NCBI GenBank assembly: GCA_037833965.1
Contig: AP031352.1
Location: 4,258,501 to 4,322,500, forward strand
DNA from: Marchantia polymorpha subsp. ruderalis
Taxonomy: Eukaryota > Streptophyta > Marchantiopsida > Marchantiales > Marchantiaceae
Direction of reading: 5' to 3'
Length of the DNA stretch: 64,000 bases
The position numbers and the translations under genes are program-made. This document shows, one piece after another, positions 1-10,212 of the stretch (within the stretch, counting starts at the first letter, position 1; the number at the start of each line of letters is the position of its first letter). A model generated the notes under the pieces. The model worked only from the letters and a program-made list of their open reading frames with translations. It was not told the origin of the DNA and did not search any database.

Positions 1-914
1 CGGAACCTCATCCTCCTGTGCACAGGCGTTCGCCTGTGCGCAGGCGAATTCCGTCCGCGGCGCTGCGCTGGCGCGGAAGGCGTTGACCGTGGTCAGCCGT
101 CTCCGTCCAGTCTGTCCGTTCCTTGTCTCTCCGTCGGCGCTTCCGCCGCCGCAACTCCGTCCGTCCAAGAGCGCATCCACCCGTGCCGTCCGCATGGTCC
201 GTACCGATTGGATTACTCTGGCGGCTCTTCCGACGTACACGGCGCTGCGCTTGCGCGGAAGGCGCCGTACACTTTCTACCTCACAAGGCGCATTTCTAGG
301 GCCCAAGGCGGATTTTCCGCCGACGCCGAAACGCCTGTGCACAGGCGTTTGCCTGTGCGTAGGCGGACTTCGCGCCTTCCCTAACCCTACTTCGCCTGTG
401 CACAGGCGAACGCCTTCGTCCGCGCATAGGACAAAACTTGACTTCCCCTTCCGCGTAGGCGGAATTCGCGCCGGTGGCGAACTCCTTCCGCCGTAGGCGA
501 CCGCCTCCGTTTCTTCCAGTAGCGATAACTCCCTAAGTCCTCGTCCGTTCCAAGCGTTCTTGGGCTCGTTGGAATCAGCGCGTCGAGCTCTTTCCAACGG
601 GATCCTAACTTGGTCAAGGCGCCCGAGGGTTGACCTAATTACGGGGGTTTCCCTACAGCCGCGGACGCAACCTCCGAAGGCGGGTTTTGCGCCTTGCGCC
701 GTAGAGATCCTAACTGCGGAGCTCGCAGGGAGGGTGGTGCCTGTCCTTACTGCGGCACCCCAAATCCCAGATTCTACAAGATCCCTCGAGAATCCCCGCG
801 ATCTTCCGGATTCACTCTGTTTTGATGTACCGAAGGCTATTTACAATGCTGCCAGGGTACAGTTTTCCAAAAATATTTTAATTTCCTCAAAATTGCCAAA
901 AGTGGGGTACCACA
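1..914 (-). mobile_element. Partial LTR of an LTR retrotransposon, cut by the window edge
   Basis: GC-rich DNA with many GGCG/CCTTCGGCGG and CCTGTGCACAGG-type words. On the minus strand it begins TGTGGTACCCCAC at 914 and matches in order the first part of the solo LTR at 15979-18827, which begins TGTGGTAACCCAC. Shared blocks include the stretch at about 240-400 (minus) against 16690-16780, and the region around 560-620. To the right, gene-cluster sequence homologous to the 3' flank of gene Z resumes at about 915. Only the terminal part is in the window. It is a fossil copy of the same family as the solo LTR; the superfamily cannot be assigned without internal sequence. ORFs here are incidental. 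Confidence 0.75.
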
Positions 915-1700
915 GGGTTTCTTATCTGGAATCACAGGGGTTACATTACGCAGTTTATAGGAGAGCAACTTTTGAAAATAAATTGGACTAAGTCTGCTGA
1001 AAGAAGATCAGATGCATTGATAAAATGTTTCCTTTTTCAGCTAAAAAAATAATATCTTGCTAGATAACTGATATGAACGTACAGTTATATGTTCACGTTA
1101 CTTTACATTATAACGCAAGCCAATTTTGGAGATTGGCTACCTTCTCACTATTTTCTGTTTTTAGATGACAACTGAAACAACGACAAACTTCTGCGTAAAT
1201 TTTTGAAATGTTTGAGCACCAAGTCGGCACTGACATCCAGCGAAAGCCAACCAACGATCAATTGTTGAGCACTCAACAGAATCTAACGTCCTTTTCTTCG
1301 TTGCTATGTTCCAAAAGACAACAACCGAATAGCTTTCAAGCATAGGAATTTCACATGCTGGAACAAAATTTGAACTGGATAATGTCAGCCTATTTGGAAA
1401 TGTTCATGTCATTCATGAATCTCATGAGCTGTGCAAGGACTTGCTCCCTCGCCATCGACCTGTATTGCTCACGCTAACTTTTGTAGTCAATAGCATGGAC
1501 TGAAGAGAAGAACAACAAGTTTTAGCCACTGATAGAAACTGATTAAAACCTTTGAAGATAAAACTCCAGTTAAATAGTAATCTGAAAAAATACAGCATGC
1601 TCTTTCCAGTGATAAGGATAGTCTTCAACTATCAAGTTCTACAAATGTATCATATTCCAGCTCCTGTCAAGGCTCTTTGACAAAAACACTTCTAGTCATT
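915..1700 (-). other. 3' flank of Z1 with a conserved short open frame
   Basis: This stretch follows the Z1 stop codon on the minus strand and has homologues downstream of Z2, Z3 and Z4. It holds an open frame at 1161-1343 (minus) with the core VVVFWNIATKK and a CQCRLGAQTFQKF segment. Related frames lie at 37900-38151, about 23220-23350 and about 56690-56830. The copies differ mostly at amino-acid-changing sites and two carry stops, so this is more likely transcribed 3' flank or a decayed exon than a separate gene. Compared with Z2 and Z4, about 0.9 kb is missing here, as it is at Z3. Confidence 0.4.
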
Positions 1701-1821
1701 CCGGGAGTTAGTCGTCACAGGGACGCCGTGCGATGCGGGCGTCCGGCCGATCGGCGTTCCAGGGCCGGGATTAGGTCTTTTGTCGATTTCTTCGTCTTTC
1801 CGAATTTCGTCGCTTGAACCT
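1701..1821. mobile_element. 121-bp GC-rich insertion beside the Z1 stop codon
   Basis: A 121-bp GC-rich block is present here and after Z3 (37477-37597), but absent after Z2 and Z4. At Z3 it is flanked by a perfect 8-bp direct repeat AATGGCTA; here one flank copy carries one difference. The insertion point overlaps the last base of the stop codon, so Z1 and Z3 end in TAA where Z2 and Z4 end in TAG. No clear terminal inverted repeat is seen. An 8-bp duplication would suit a hAT-like non-autonomous element, but the class is not established. Confidence 0.5.
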
Positions 1822-2441
1822 TAGCCATTACGCCATGCACTTATCGCATCCATGAAGGAGAACCTTTTCCAAAACCAGAATATTCTTTCCTCTTTCACCT
1901 CCTTGGTCACTGTAATTTGATAACCATCCATTGGTGAAGGTCTTCGACAATCAAGATATGGAATATTGATTGCTGATGCATCATTATCCACACTTTCTTG
2001 TGCACTTTCTTGTGCAACCAAAGATTGATCATTATCTATACAAGTAGCACCTGCAAGCTGACAATGTCTGCTTTCAAATGTTGGAAGCCAATCTTGGCTT
2101 TCGTAAGATTGAGGTTGAGAAGTCATATCATCAATGGGCACAATATCTGACATATCCATTACATCCTCACCATAAGAAAGATTTGAATCAGAGTTATCCA
2201 CCCAGTGCCTAAAGCTGGTGTTACCAACATCTGCACGGGAATAAATTTCAGGATAGTACCCTGGTTCTCCGTCATCAATCTTCATGAACTCGGTCGATGT
2301 AGAAGAAAACTCTGCATCTGGTAAGTTCCTCGAAGCAACTCCCCGAGATCTTTTATTTGGTTTAAGTCGTTTGAGAAACTGTTTGGTCTTCATGAAGAGG
2401 TGACCACCAAGGTTTTTCTTGGACGAACCCTTGATAACCAT
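1821..2441 (-). CDS. Unrecognised Z-family protein, copy Z1 (206 aa)
   Basis: A single-exon open frame of 206 residues that I do not recognise. It has a basic N-terminus (KKNLGGHLFMKTKQFLKRL), an acidic, Ser- and Asp-rich middle, and an aromatic C-terminus (FWFWKRFSFMDAISAWRNG). No signal peptide or membrane segment is seen. Full-length copies lie at 36866-37477 and 54886-55503, and a broken one at about 21334-22024. Length differences among the open copies are whole codons, for example three codons (RGV) absent from Z3, and both ends are strongly conserved; this argues for a real protein under selection. The start is the ATG after a CACAGGTTACA context that could also be a splice acceptor, so an upstream non-coding exon is possible. 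It lies in the inverted half-module, facing the opposite way from the other copies. Confidence 0.65.
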   Translation of the reverse strand: MVIKGSSKKNLGGHLFMKTKQFLKRLKPNKRSRGVASRNLPDAEFSSTSTEFMKIDDGEPGYYPEIYSRADVGNTSFRHWVDNSDSNLSYGEDVMDMSDIVPIDDMTSQPQSYESQDWLPTFESRHCQLAGATCIDNDQSLVAQESAQESVDNDASAINIPYLDCRRPSPMDGYQITVTKEVKEERIFWFWKRFSFMDAISAWRNG

Positions 2442-4400
2442 TGTAACCTGTGCAGTACTCTTGGCTAGAATAATTCAAAGCACCTTGAAACTTGACTACA
2501 CGAACTCACCTGTGAAACCAAATCAAACGATGTGAGAATTAACTATTTGAACTCATGAGGAACACACTACGTACTTGACAACCTTACAACAACAGCAGAT
2601 TATGTACAACATTTTTAACATGTGCAGTACAAATTCATCGACAACCTGACAACGACAACAGATTATGTACAACATTTGTAACATGTGCATGAATAGAATG
2701 TTCAAAAAGCACCTTGAATCTTAACTCCACGATCACAACTATGAAACCGAATCCAACAATGTGACAACAACTGAAGAACAATTGAAACTTAAGGAGAACA
2801 TACAATGAAGATATTAAGTGACAGCCTCACAACTATGATAGCAGCAACAACGAAAGCAGATTGTGGACAACTTCATTCATCACTGATCACTTTATACAAT
2901 CTGTACATACACGTTACGCCATACGTTTTACATTAGTACCGTAATGTAAAACGTTCTACATTACGGTACTAAACGTTAGACATACACGTTACGCCCTCCG
3001 CTTTACATGACGGAATTAAATGTTAGAGTTTGAAAGTTAAAATGAGATACACAGTACGTTAGACAATCTTAGACGTTGAAACTTGAAACAAGTATTCGTT
3101 AAATCTCTTACTTGTTGACATGCATGGAAAAAATAGTACTCTCTCTTGAGTACAACTAACGTCTTAATTCTATTCAGTTTATAAAAGAGTCAATGTTTCA
3201 ATATAATAGAACTATCTACCAGCAAGTGAGACAAAGGCGAAACTCATCACATATGGAACTTAAATATAATACTTTTATCTTGTATAACTAAAGTTAAAGT
3301 TTATATCATATTTACATCAAGTTCATTATTTTTTTAGTTCTTGAATAAAAGCTTTATCAATGAAGTTTTAATGATAGAATCAATGAATTATTTATGAAGA
3401 TTAGTAAAATTATGTAAAAATGAAATTGAAGGTGACATGAACATAATTTGATATGTATCTAGTTTTACTGAGTACAAAATTTGTGAACGTTTGAGTAGTA
3501 TTTGCAGAACCAACGATGTAAAATTTCAAAATATGCATACTATCATGTTATGAAACAAAGTACATTCTTAATCAAATGAGAACTATCATCTTGTTAATTA
3601 AAATCAACATTTTTTTTATAATATGAATGAACTATCTAATATTTTACATGAAGATATTCAAATTGTAGCAAAAAAAAAGCTAAATATTACAAGGTGTGAT
3701 AAGGTATATACTATGAGATTTTTCAATGAGATAAGATGCTTAAATGTATAACACACATAGAAAATTTTTAAAATGTCAATATATTTAGAGATGTAACAAT
3801 TGAACAGAAATTTATTCAAGTTTTAAAGTTGAAATGAGTACTCAAGAAAGTTGACTTTTTGCTAATGAAAATCTTTGAAATAATTAAACTAATGAGTAAA
3901 TAATTTGATAGAAATATGAGAATTTTTTGTTCATTTTATGTAAAAAGACTAAAAAAATAAAATAAACGTATCTCTTACTTTAACACTTATCAATAAAAAA
4001 TGAAAATCTTCTTATTAGTATGCAATTTTATATTAAAAAAATGTATTACTTAGTAGTAAAGTATTTCATTAATTATTATAGAATAGAATTATCATTAATT
4101 TTTGTAATACAGGCAAATTGATCTGTTTCTATTACGAGAGGAAAAAAACTATGAAATAATTTATATACTCTTCATTTATACATTATTATGTACACTGTAA
4201 AATATTTTAACTTTAGAATACATTTAACTACTTTGAATACGGTTAATTCAAATGTATATTTTCAGTTGTCATTTTCAGTTAATTAACATTATATCTAGGG
4301 ATTGAAATGTCTTGATAAGGCCTGATATCCAACATTGTTTTCGCAAAAAAATTCAATCTTTGATCAAAATTAACATTTTTTTCCTGAAGTCAAGATAATT
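2442..4400. other. Z1 upstream repeats and AT-rich spacer
   Basis: No gene is seen. The part nearest Z1 (2442-3110) is made of degenerate direct repeats, which include a CAGGTGAGTTCGTG-like element, runs of TTGTACATAATCTGCTGTC type, and GGCGTAACGTGTATGT words. These recur upstream of Z2, Z3 and Z4. From about 3200 to 4400 the DNA is strongly AT-rich, with homologues at about 35000-36100 and 52950-54100. The TTTCACAG|GTGAGTTC context looks like a splice donor and may belong to a 5' UTR intron of Z. Confidence 0.5.
2933..2972. repeat. Perfect 16-bp inverted repeat, 8-nt loop
   Basis: Arms 2933-2948 and 2957-2972 are exact reverse complements (TTAGTACCGTAATGTA and its complement) around an 8-nt loop. 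The equivalent places upstream of Z3 (about 36350) and Z4 (about 54375) have a single arm only. The second arm is therefore a copy-specific snap-back insertion. Confidence 0.85.
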
Positions 4401-4652
4401 CAAATGAAACATAGATTGAGATCTAGATTGAGGCACAATGATGAAGATGTCACCTCCCAGTGCATTCAAGTAAAGGGATTACAAGAGCTAGGAGAGAGGC
4501 TACTCTATCGGAGCAATGTAGGTCCAAACATTAATATCCCCTGGATTGAGCACCAATTTTTGAACCCAACAATTGTGCTTGGTAAACAATTCTGGAAATG
4601 TGTTGTGCATTACCATAATATGCACCGCCCAAGTGACAAGAAAACACTTTGT

Positions 4653-4704
4653 GCATGAGATTTCTGATTCTTGTTTGCAAAAGCAAGAATCAGAAATCTC
4701 ATGC
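4653..4704. repeat. Perfect 21-bp-stem hairpin, conserved in three modules
   Basis: Arms 4653-4673 and 4684-4704 are perfect reverse complements (GCATGAGATTTC...ATTCTTG) with a 10-nt loop. The pairing extends about 5 bp further with one mismatch. The same hairpin occurs at 34344-34392 and 52575-52622 in the corresponding modules, so it predates the duplications. It lies in non-coding DNA between region W and the AT-rich stretch. Confidence 0.85.
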
Positions 4705-5531
4705 ATAAAGTTTTGTAAAAAAAATGATCATATCATCTCGTAGACAACATACATGCCTTATGAGATCATTAATTTGAATTCATCTAGCTTTTCAGAAACG
4801 TCACCATGCCTGAAATACCTGACCTTACCCTTGAGAAATGTTTTGCAAGAATTCTGGTATAGATTTGAAATATATTAATTCAATGAATTTGCTTTCGTAG
4901 AGCAAAGTTCAAAGACCTAGACACTAAGTGGATATTTAGACTCTGCGTCAGCAGGGATTTCGTACTACAGCACTTGATAATGCACTCCGTGTACTTGACT
5001 CCTCTTACTTACTTAATTATCTAAGAGAGACAGTAAGTAGGTAATTGATTATTTCAAAGTATCAGTTATTATTTTATAGAATTCATGGTATTTGTTAAAA
5101 GTTATAAATTTGCTTTTGTTGAGGACTGTCCTAAAAGGACCACGCTATGGTATACTTAGTCAATAATACTGTTCAGTGTTCAGCTTATATTTCTCGAAAC
5201 AAAAAGAAGACACTAACTGGTGCAATGCAGTGAAGTGACGATGATGAAATAATCTACATGAGTTATCCGCCATCAATCTTGACTTATTTGAGGTTTGCCA
5301 ATTCTCCGATCTAAGGTGGCGGGGCTAAGCAGAACGATTACGATGTCACTGAACCTGATCGTAAGTATTTGTTAAGGGGTTTGCGATATAACTGAATGTT
5401 GTATGATCTTTCATGCACAACCCGTTCGTAGACTCCTTTGGTTGCTGTAATGACCTTCTAATTGATAAGGTGTGTGGTGTTTAAATCGTTCTCTTGGCAA
5501 AGTCTTGAGATAACGATGCATTTCACAATAT
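4705..5531. other. Spacer between the hairpin and region W
   Basis: Duplicated spacer, homologous in reverse to about 33530-34340 and 51740-52570. No gene, RNA gene or complete mobile element is seen. Short reading frames differ between copies by stops and indels. Confidence 0.4.
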
Positions 5532-6781
5532 TTGTCACGAATGACTGAAATCACGTCTACACAGATGAGAGGAACCGAACGCTCCAAGCAACATCTCAAT
5601 AGTGACAAGAATTCAAGGATTTGCAAAGGCAATCAGCTAAGTCTCGGATGGTGCGTCCAAAAAATTCGATACGTAATCTTCAATTTTTATGGTTCTAGCC
5701 ACTTGGCAGGAGATGTGTTCACAGCTGAAGCTATGCGGCTTGCAGATTAATGATAATCCGGCGTTATCAGGGTTAGCTATATATATGACAGAAGTGATAA
5801 AATGATAGTCCGAATGTCAGAGAGAGAGGCTTGGCTCCACTGCAAGAATCGGAAGAACTATACTACAGATGAAGGTCTCGTCTCGTTGCACGGGTCTGAC
5901 AGAATGGGCATTCAGGCTGTACACTGAACGGAGTCGATTCCCTCCCAAACATTCGCATAACAAATTCTTATCTATGCCAGGAATCCCAGCTTCTCTCCAT
6001 TCTTCTTGGCCAGTCTAATCAAGCCTTGCCTTTGATTGGGATCGGCCCCGATAAATTTAGAAATCTCAGTTATGACCTGCACAACCGAATCGGGGCGTTG
6101 AGTACACTTCTCATGAACCAGCCTACTACAATTCAGGGTGCTTGTGTGGGCATAGGATACTGAAACATAGTTGAAATATCTGTTGTGAATGTCTGTGGCG
6201 TTTCAAAAAGCTCGAAGTGAAATCTCTGAATTGTTTTTAGGTTAAAGATTCGGAAACGAATGTTTGAGCCGCAAAATCAACAGATCTGGCTCACTGACAA
6301 CTGAAGTTGAAGTTAAAGATGAGGTAAAGATGAAGGTTGCTGCTACAGATGTATACTGACAGCAAGGAATCAATTTTCCCACCAGCAATGTCAAGACGCT
6401 AACTACCGCTGTCTCAAATTTCTTCCCGATCGATCTGTACCGGAAACAGGTTGCTTCCCATCTAGAAGCTGAAGACATGCCTACCCACGAGCTTCACTAG
6501 ATTTAAAGCTTAAAATTCAAACCATAAGAGATTTCACATCCGAGAAGAATATCTCTACAACGATCTTGCAATCAATACCGGCCCTTCAACACACAATCGG
6601 GCATACTCACATGTCACTGTACTTCCACACAAAATTGCTCAAAATTCTCAAAATTTCAGTTTATTCAATCCTTCGAAATGAGCAAGGACCCCAATGGTCA
6701 GCATAATCTGCTTTTCGCATCTGGAGAAACATCATTTTTTGCAGAACAAGTTTTCTCTATGCATAATGGACTTGGTATGTA
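5532..6781 (+). pseudogene. Unrecognised region W, copy 1: series of conserved open frames
   Basis: A run of protein-like segments on the strand opposite to LOR2. They are MSRMTEITSTQMRG...FTAEAMRLAD (5532-5750), a segment with CQESQLLS and ALPLIGIGPDKF (about 5935-6165), one with FPTSNVKTL and SHLEAEDMPTHELH (about 6300-6500), and a C-terminal part SGETSFFAEQVFSM ending in GLGM at 6781. The same segments recur in copies at 32254-33504 and 50421-51717. In-frame stops, such as a TGA after ATDVY in all three copies, mean no copy is intact as one exon. It ends tail to tail with LOR2, about 60 bp apart. I do not recognise the family; it could be an old gene in decay or a multi-exon gene whose splice sites I have not resolved. 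Confidence 0.3.
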
Positions 6782-6840
6782 GATATCCGAGAAAAACGAT
6801 CTTAATCTCTGACAGGTGACTTGGAAAAATGCTCTTCTAA

Positions 6841-8027
6841 TCAGTCTGAATGCTTGCCACCATGTTTCTCCTTGTTCTCATTGTGGATAGCTTCCATGAT
6901 TGTAACCACAGCGGCCACAAACGCCTGATCAACGTTGGGACTAACAAGCACTCCATAATTGCTTCTGCCCGTAATCATAGAGGTCAGGGAGAAATGCTTC
7001 ATCGCAACCTTCATTAAAAAATTCGCAGATCATTTACCATGTAGTCAATAATGAAACTAGTTCATATGAAGTCATGACTCGACACATGTTCTATCTCAAA
7101 TATCTGTGGACGCTGACTGACTAAAACTTCAAAGGATTATAAATGTCATCTCGACTATTATTTTTGAACTGCTGAAGTACACACCTCCGCCGCAATCGAC
7201 GATACTTTGAAAAGATTTCATAGTTGCGACGAACAAAGTCACCCTTCACTTGGAAGGTAGGATCTGATTCAGACTCGAGTTGAATCTCGTATGTCAATTC
7301 TGCGGCGTCCCTCATGTTTTTGTCCCAAACAGTGAAGAGTTCTTCCGAACTCTCTCCTTTGTAAACTTGGTACGTGTCGTGCAGAGAGATTTTCTGGGCG
7401 CAGAGTAGCATTCACAGATCATGAATTTACATCCTTGTGGTTATTTGTATAGCTGGTATATATATGGTAACCGCGCAGACAGTGAATCATGGAGCTCTCT
7501 GATTTTGAATGTTCCACGATTCCACTATTAAATCTTAACTGCCAACATTCCGTTCAGGAGGTTGGGCAATCACAAAAAATTTCATCACGGAAAAGGAGGA
7601 CCTCATCCAAAACTGATCGGCCAAATTTAAATGTTTTTCTGGTGGGGAAACGAGAGTGCTAACTTCAAATTACTGGCTGCAACCAGAACAAACCTGAACC
7701 CGAATCGACAAATTTTTCAACATTATCCCTCTCAATGGTATCATATCTGCTTTTTGGCTCGACACCTTAGAAGATCTCTTACACGATTTCCTATGAACTG
7801 ACCTTTTTGTGAATGCTGACCGCAGGAGAGTCACCATCATCGCGCAAAACCATCAGTTCTCGCAGGAAGACCTTCCTCTGATCCAGCTTGAAAAGGGTGT
7901 GACCCTCAGAATCAGTGATGACAAAGTTACCATTGTTGCATTCCAATACCTTCTTGGAAACTGTGAGTTTCACCTCCGAGGGCGAGCAATGGTGGGCATC
8001 AACAATAACTGGAATTTCATTTTTCAA
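6841..8027 (-). pseudogene. LURP-one-related (LOR) gene LOR2, frameshifted
   Basis: Three exons on the minus strand: 7803-8027, 7185-7393 and 6841-7008. The protein pattern is that of the LURP-one-related family (DUF567, Tubby-C-terminal-like barrel): SKKVLECNNGNFVITDSEG, then ISLHDTYQVYKGES...AELTYEIQLE...GDFVRRNYEI, then FSLTSMITG...NYGVLVSPNVDQAFVAAV. Splice boundaries match those of intact LOR6. Exon 2 is 209 bp instead of 210: one base is missing in the NYEIIFK codons, which shifts the frame and makes the rest unreadable. The exon 3 acceptor is AAG rather than CAG. The protein would otherwise be 200 aa. It is probably a young pseudogene; a sequencing error at this one base cannot be excluded. 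Confidence 0.75.
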
Positions 8028-8344
8028 ATCTGTAGTGAAGAGATTCTCAGATCGTCAAATCTCACGTGGGAGTATGTAGGTCAGCAGGCTCAATATTTTT
8101 ATGGAGAACGAGATACATGTACAACTTGGACTTTCAAGGAATGCTTCAATTCAACGGTACAAGTTTTAAGTTAGGGATACAGCTTATCTCCACACGTTTG
8201 AGCTCCAAATTGTCAAGATGAAACAACTGAATCATGCATTTATAATCAAACAAATTTCAAGAAGGTGAAAAATCAATCAACAGAATGAGTCCGGAACTGA
8301 TGACCAAACTGATCTTCTAGCAATAAATTCAACCTTGGTAACAA

Positions 8345-8587
8345 TTAGAAGTATTCCGATTTGAGGGAGAAATGTGCGCCGATAAATATAACAATAAGGA
8401 GGACTGTAATAGCAAGGCTGCATTCGAGGTTACTTACAGCGTTCAGAGAAGAGATCAGATGTGCAAAAGCTGGCCTGGTAATGTTGCTTTGCTGACTTGC
8501 GATAATGATACTGAGCCAAATATGTGCTGAGAATGATCCTTCAGCAGGGTCTATTTGTACTTGGGAAGGTACTGGCGACATATCCAC
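8345..8587 (-). other. Short open frame with a hydrophobic C-terminus, upstream of LOR2
   Basis: An 80-residue frame beginning MDMSPVPSQVQIDPA and ending with a hydrophobic run LECSLAITVLLIVIF followed by a short polar tail. A related uninterrupted 78-residue frame lies at 48614-48850 upstream of LOR4. A third copy around 59560-59805 upstream of LOR6 is interrupted. It could encode a small tail-anchored peptide, or it could be part of a LOR 5' region that happens to stay open. Most differences between copies change amino acids, so coding status is doubtful. Confidence 0.25.
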
Positions 8588-9122
8588 TTTGAGCAGCCTG
8601 ATGTTCAGCGAGATTCAAACCGTCGACCTTTAGCTATGTGGAAGTTGATCATAGAGGAGCTCCAATGGCTGAGATGGTAAATTACAAGTGGAATCCTTCA
8701 TGGGCTCGCTGTAAATTAGCAAGGTGAGCTAGACTAACATTAAAACAAGCTTCACCAGTTTGAAGGTTTGTTACCTTAATTCTCTCTGACGTAGGTTTTT
8801 CTATGTTTTCGGAAACATCATAACACAGTGTACTTTGAATACTTCTCCTGTCCCATCTCCATTGATTAATTCAAGATAAAGCTTGAGGAGCCACATTTGC
8901 TCTTCGTTACATCTGAAGACCGGCACTTGTTACTACAATACCCCTTGGGATTTCCCCTAAAGGATCGCGGGATGCTTGCATGATGGCCATATTTATGGTA
9001 CATTTCGTACGAGCACTTACTTAATTGAAATTTATTTTTTAAGACTCCCACTTCCATCAATATCTCACGTCAAATCTACAGTTTGATTGCTAATCTGAAT
9101 AGTCATATAAACTGCACTGCTC
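8588..9122. other. End of the inverted half-module
   Basis: This stretch is homologous, in reverse, to about 48090-48580 upstream of LOR4. Similarity stops at about 9122, after TATAAACTGC, which marks the right edge of the inverted module copy. A short piece at about 8840-8930 also resembles the decayed gene of the LOR5 and LOR6 modules, around its GDGTGEVF/EDGTEEIF words. No intact gene is seen. Confidence 0.45.
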
Positions 9123-10212
9123 TCGAATTAAGCATGAATATGCTCGTCAGAAAACACACATGATAGTAACTTCAAGACAGACAGATCCTTGTGAAGTAGT
9201 AACAAGTCATTGGTGACAACATAATAATGTATGGCATCGTTCGTTGCATCTTCTCAATTACTCGAGATACCAATTACAACATGGAGTCGCATAATTACAG
9301 GAAAAGCATGAAGGACTGAATATATCAGCAGTGATTTTCCAAAAATCGCATTGGCTTCTGAAAACTGCAGGTTTAAATCTACTATTGCAAAGCGACCATA
9401 GGTCACCTTCAGGAGATTCTTCAGGACTTCAAACTGTTGAGATACATCTCCATTGCTTGACATTCCGTATCTTCTGCTTGCATCACTGGATCTCTAGATC
9501 TACAACGAATATCAAGATCGTTTATAGCAAAATGAGTAACAGAAGCTTCATTCATGACCCTGTAAGGTTAAGAGTTAAAGATATGGTATATATCACTGTG
9601 TCGCATCACAAAACAGAACCAGACATTTATGAGTAAGAGTACAGCGAGAAATGAAAGAAGATGTCCCCAGATTCAATATGCTGTTAGAAGGGTAGTGGCC
9701 CCAGCTGTTGCTCTATACATACCTATGGGTTCATGACATCATGTGAATATTGAGAATTTCCCTGAATTCAGGCCATTTGAAGATGGACGAAGGTATAAAG
9801 CGAGTAGCTTCCATGGAATCTTCAGCTCAGCTGCTCATTCCAGTTCTTCGAACAAAGCAAAGTGATCACGTATCTACTATTGTGCCTAGCCCATTGTGTT
9901 GCACTCTTCCGACTTCGTATCCTCGTTGTAAGTTGAACTTTCCCGCTTGTGCAGCTGCTGGCAGTGCCGCACACATTCAAATCTCGGCAGATGAATGTTT
10001 GCGAAAGTCAATATTGTCAGTTGGTTTCCCAATCACACCATTTTAGAACTGTCTCTGAAATTGCAGGATGTTGATCTGAGAACTTTCTTGCTACCGGTAG
10101 TTCGGTGTTTGTAGCTCTGCACGAAGCTGGATGCAATGTTGTAGTTTCTCCGAGTAAATGGTTGACACTATCCTGTTGTTGTTTGGTCATGGCAGGTCTG
10201 AGAGCAAACTAA
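9123..10212. other. Single-copy 5' flank of LOR1
   Basis: I find no clear duplicate of this stretch in the window. Open frames occur at 9254-9463 (minus) and 9750-10046 (plus), but they match no family I know and have no splice context I trust. The promoter and 5' UTR of LOR1 should lie in its right half. Confidence 0.35.

Noticed and set aside
83-991. Several long open frames on both strands at the window start
   Set aside because: They lie in the GC-rich partial LTR, overlap on opposite strands, and repeat in the solo LTR; composition explains them.
5411-5632. 73-codon minus-strand frame opposite the first W segment
   Set aside because: The other two copies carry a stop in the middle (after KTLPR or KTLAR), while the plus-strand frame stays open in all three.
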